From contig JBLINY010000198.1 of NCBI GenBank assembly GCA_047638695.1, positions 1-5,733 on the forward strand: a stretch of DNA of 5,733 nt. Direction: 5' to 3'. The notes below the pieces were generated by a model that searched no databases, was not told where the DNA came from, and saw only the letters and a list, made by a program, of their open reading frames with translations. Within the stretch, counting starts at the first letter, position 1, and every line of letters begins with the position of its first letter. This DNA is from JAHECQ01 sp047638695. GTDB lineage: Bacteria; Actinomycetota; Acidimicrobiia; Acidimicrobiales; SZUA-35. Positions 5,587-5,733 of this stretch are shown one piece after another. The position numbers were made by a program, and so were the translations under genes.

Positions 5587-5648
5587 CCTACTTGTTGGGG
5601 AGAGGTCCTATTTGTTCGCGGACAGGGCCTAGTTGTTGGGGACAGGGA
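5587..5648. repeat. Three tandem ~21-base repeats upstream of the dehalogenase
   Basis: Three consecutive units each start with CCTA on the plus strand, followed by a TTGTT core: 5587-5606 (CCTACTTGTTGGGG...), 5607-5627 (CCTATTTGTTCGCGGACAGG...) and 5628-5648 (CCTAGTTGTTGGGGACAGG...). Units 2 and 3 share CCTANTTGTT and GGACAGGG; unit 1 is one base shorter. They fill most of the 77-base space between the upstream gene's stop and the dehalogenase ATG. A spacing of two helical turns would suit a repressor or activator bound on one DNA face. A genome-wide non-coding repeat is the main alternative. Confidence 0.75.
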
Positions 5649-5650
5649 CG

Positions 5651-5733
5651 TCAGGCTGGCACATAGGCGGTGATGGCGTCAGCAGCCTCGCCTGCGTCGT
5701 AACGGCTGATTAGCTCGTCGAAGTCGACCTTGA
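5651..5733 (-). CDS. C-terminal end of an unrecognised protein (5' end beyond window)
   Basis: The minus strand is open from the right edge to a TGA at 5653-5651 and encodes at least 26 residues, KVDFDELISRYDAGEAADAI followed by TAYVPA. Third positions are largely G or C, and the frame lies just before the dehalogenase on the same strand, so it is probably the end of a real gene. DELISRYDAGEAADAI loosely recalls C-terminal segments of medium-chain alcohol dehydrogenases, where a DELI...EAF motif is common. The match is too short to assign. The 77-base gap to the dehalogenase contains the tandem repeats, so the two genes may be separately regulated. Confidence 0.55.
   Translation of the reverse strand, partial: KVDFDELISRYDAGEAADAITAYVPA

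Noticed and set aside
5587..5648. CRISPR array
   Set aside because: The three units are directly adjacent with no unique spacers between them and are imperfect; no cas gene is nearby.

Overview
This 5.7 kb window is GC-rich and has strong G/C third-position bias. Its secreted lipoproteins have acidic Gly/Ser/Asp-rich linkers, a style common in Actinobacteria. The protein types fit an environmental actinobacterium, possibly an acidimicrobial or mycobacterium-like lineage. That placement is inferred from style only; no rRNA or marker gene is present.

Left part (1-2760, plus strand): the window opens with the last 50 codons of an unrecognised gene. Two lipoprotein genes follow, separated by unusually long gaps of about 460 and 760 bases. 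Both encode a signal peptide with a lipobox, a long acidic linker, and a small mature domain with one Cys near its start and one at its very end. This layout recalls the mycobacterial 19-kDa antigen (LpqH) family. A related short DNA repeat lies 140-170 bases upstream of each lipoprotein gene, and a third copy lies just beyond the second gene. The gap between the lipoprotein genes also holds a 90-base palindromic element.

Middle part (about 2761-3730, minus strand): a decayed tyrosine recombinase (phage/ICE-type integrase). The N-terminal DNA-binding region and the first catalytic Arg box are readable. A frameshift, an in-frame amber codon and a scrambled C-terminus show that it is dead. A short tRNA-T-arm-like sequence beside it is a weak candidate for an old attachment site. 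This looks like the worn edge of an integrated element.

Right part (3731-5733, minus strand): a probable two-gene operon. The first gene is a haloalkane dehalogenase of the LinB/DhaA type with a complete catalytic pentad. The second, 46 bases downstream, is an NAD(P)-dependent short-chain dehydrogenase. Together they could hydrolyse a haloalkane to an alcohol and then oxidise it, although that coupling is inferred. The 77-base gap upstream of the dehalogenase consists mostly of three tandem ~21-base repeats. Beyond it is the C-terminus of another unrecognised minus-strand gene running off the window.
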